Shown in pieces: positions 40,779-40,975 of a stretch of DNA of 40,975 nucleotides (positions are counted from its first letter, which is position 1; each line of letters opens with the position of its first letter). The notes beneath the pieces were generated by a model, which did not search any database, was not told where the DNA came from, and worked only from the letters and a program-made list of their open reading frames with translations. Made by a program: the position numbers and the translations under genes. The stretch is from NCBI GenBank assembly GCA_037447655.1, contig JBBHKE010000691.1, forward strand, positions 134,146-175,120, written 5' to 3'. Origin of the DNA: Zygnema cylindricum (Eukaryota > Streptophyta > Zygnematophyceae > Zygnematales > Zygnemataceae).

Positions 40779-40975
40779 CATTGCCAATTGTCGGTGTGCA
40801 GACCACCGTACGGCTAGCATACTCTAACATTGCCAACCGTCGATGTGCAGACCGTCGTACGGTTGGCGTAACCTAACATTGCCACCCGTCGGTGTGCAAA
40901 CCGCCATACGGATGGCATAATCTAACATTGCCAACCGTCGGTGAGCAGCCCGCCGTACAGCTGGCTTAATCTAAC
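40779..40975. repeat. 49-bp tandem repeat, four units, running off the window
   Basis: Units start at 40779, 40828, 40877 and 40926, exactly 49 bp apart, each of the form CATTGCCAACCGTCGGTGTG then CAGACCGCCGTACGGNTGGC and an AATCTAA end. It appears related to the 54-bp array before it through the TACGGxTGGC.TAAT part. The full length is unknown. Confidence 0.9.

Noticed and set aside
1-40975. tRNA, rRNA or snRNA genes
   Set aside because: No cloverleaf with A and B boxes, no rRNA core sequence and no snRNA motif was recognised on reading. A dedicated scan could still find a divergent one.

Overview
The window is nuclear DNA of a eukaryote, probably from the green lineage (a streptophyte alga or early-diverging plant). 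Genes are split by many GT-AG introns. Simple CT/GA repeats and transposons make up much of the sequence. Three things point to the green lineage: a terminal exon with the VGNAVAVPV motif of plant-type chromomethylases, a gene whose closest remembered relatives are plant DUF3754 proteins, and two chromodomain Ty3/gypsy elements with the TGGTATC-type primer binding site common in plants. CCDC93 fits a lineage that keeps the CCC/retriever endosomal machinery. The species cannot be named from the sequence.

Layout. 1-432: last intron and last exon of a (+) cytosine-5 DNA methyltransferase gene. 433-3324: CT-rich DNA and unassigned intergenic DNA. 3325-13990: a (-) DUF3754/TMEM143-like membrane-protein gene. 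Fifteen coding segments were reconstructed by joining splice sites in phase, and the start ATG appears to be followed directly by an intron. Its introns carry a decayed MITE family, an array copied from the end of one exon, and long CT/GA tracts. 14046-16895: 5' region of that gene and intergenic DNA. 16896-24650: (+) Ty3/gypsy chromovirus copy A, 7.76 kb, broken by stops and frameshifts. 24651-26916: intergenic DNA with a 229-bp MITE that has near-perfect ends and a TA duplication. 26917-30376: 5' exons of a (+) CCDC93 gene. Its first intron holds a GA/CT hairpin tract and a long degenerate minisatellite. 30517-30526: a 10-N assembly gap. 30527-31345: three successive blocks built almost wholly from short palindromes, each with its own motif set. 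31346-32084: unassigned. 32085-39797: (-) chromovirus copy B, 7.71 kb. 39798-40975: unassigned DNA ending in a 49-bp tandem repeat that runs off the window.

The three host genes have unrelated jobs: DNA methylation, an uncharacterised membrane protein, and endosomal recycling. The two retroelement copies are the same family in opposite orientation. Comparing them separates inherited structure (an upstream mini-ORF, three zinc knuckles, palindromes in the LTRs) from decay (G-to-A and C-to-T nonsense changes, frameshifts).

Gene calls rest on remembered family signatures and splice-phase consistency; no database search was run.
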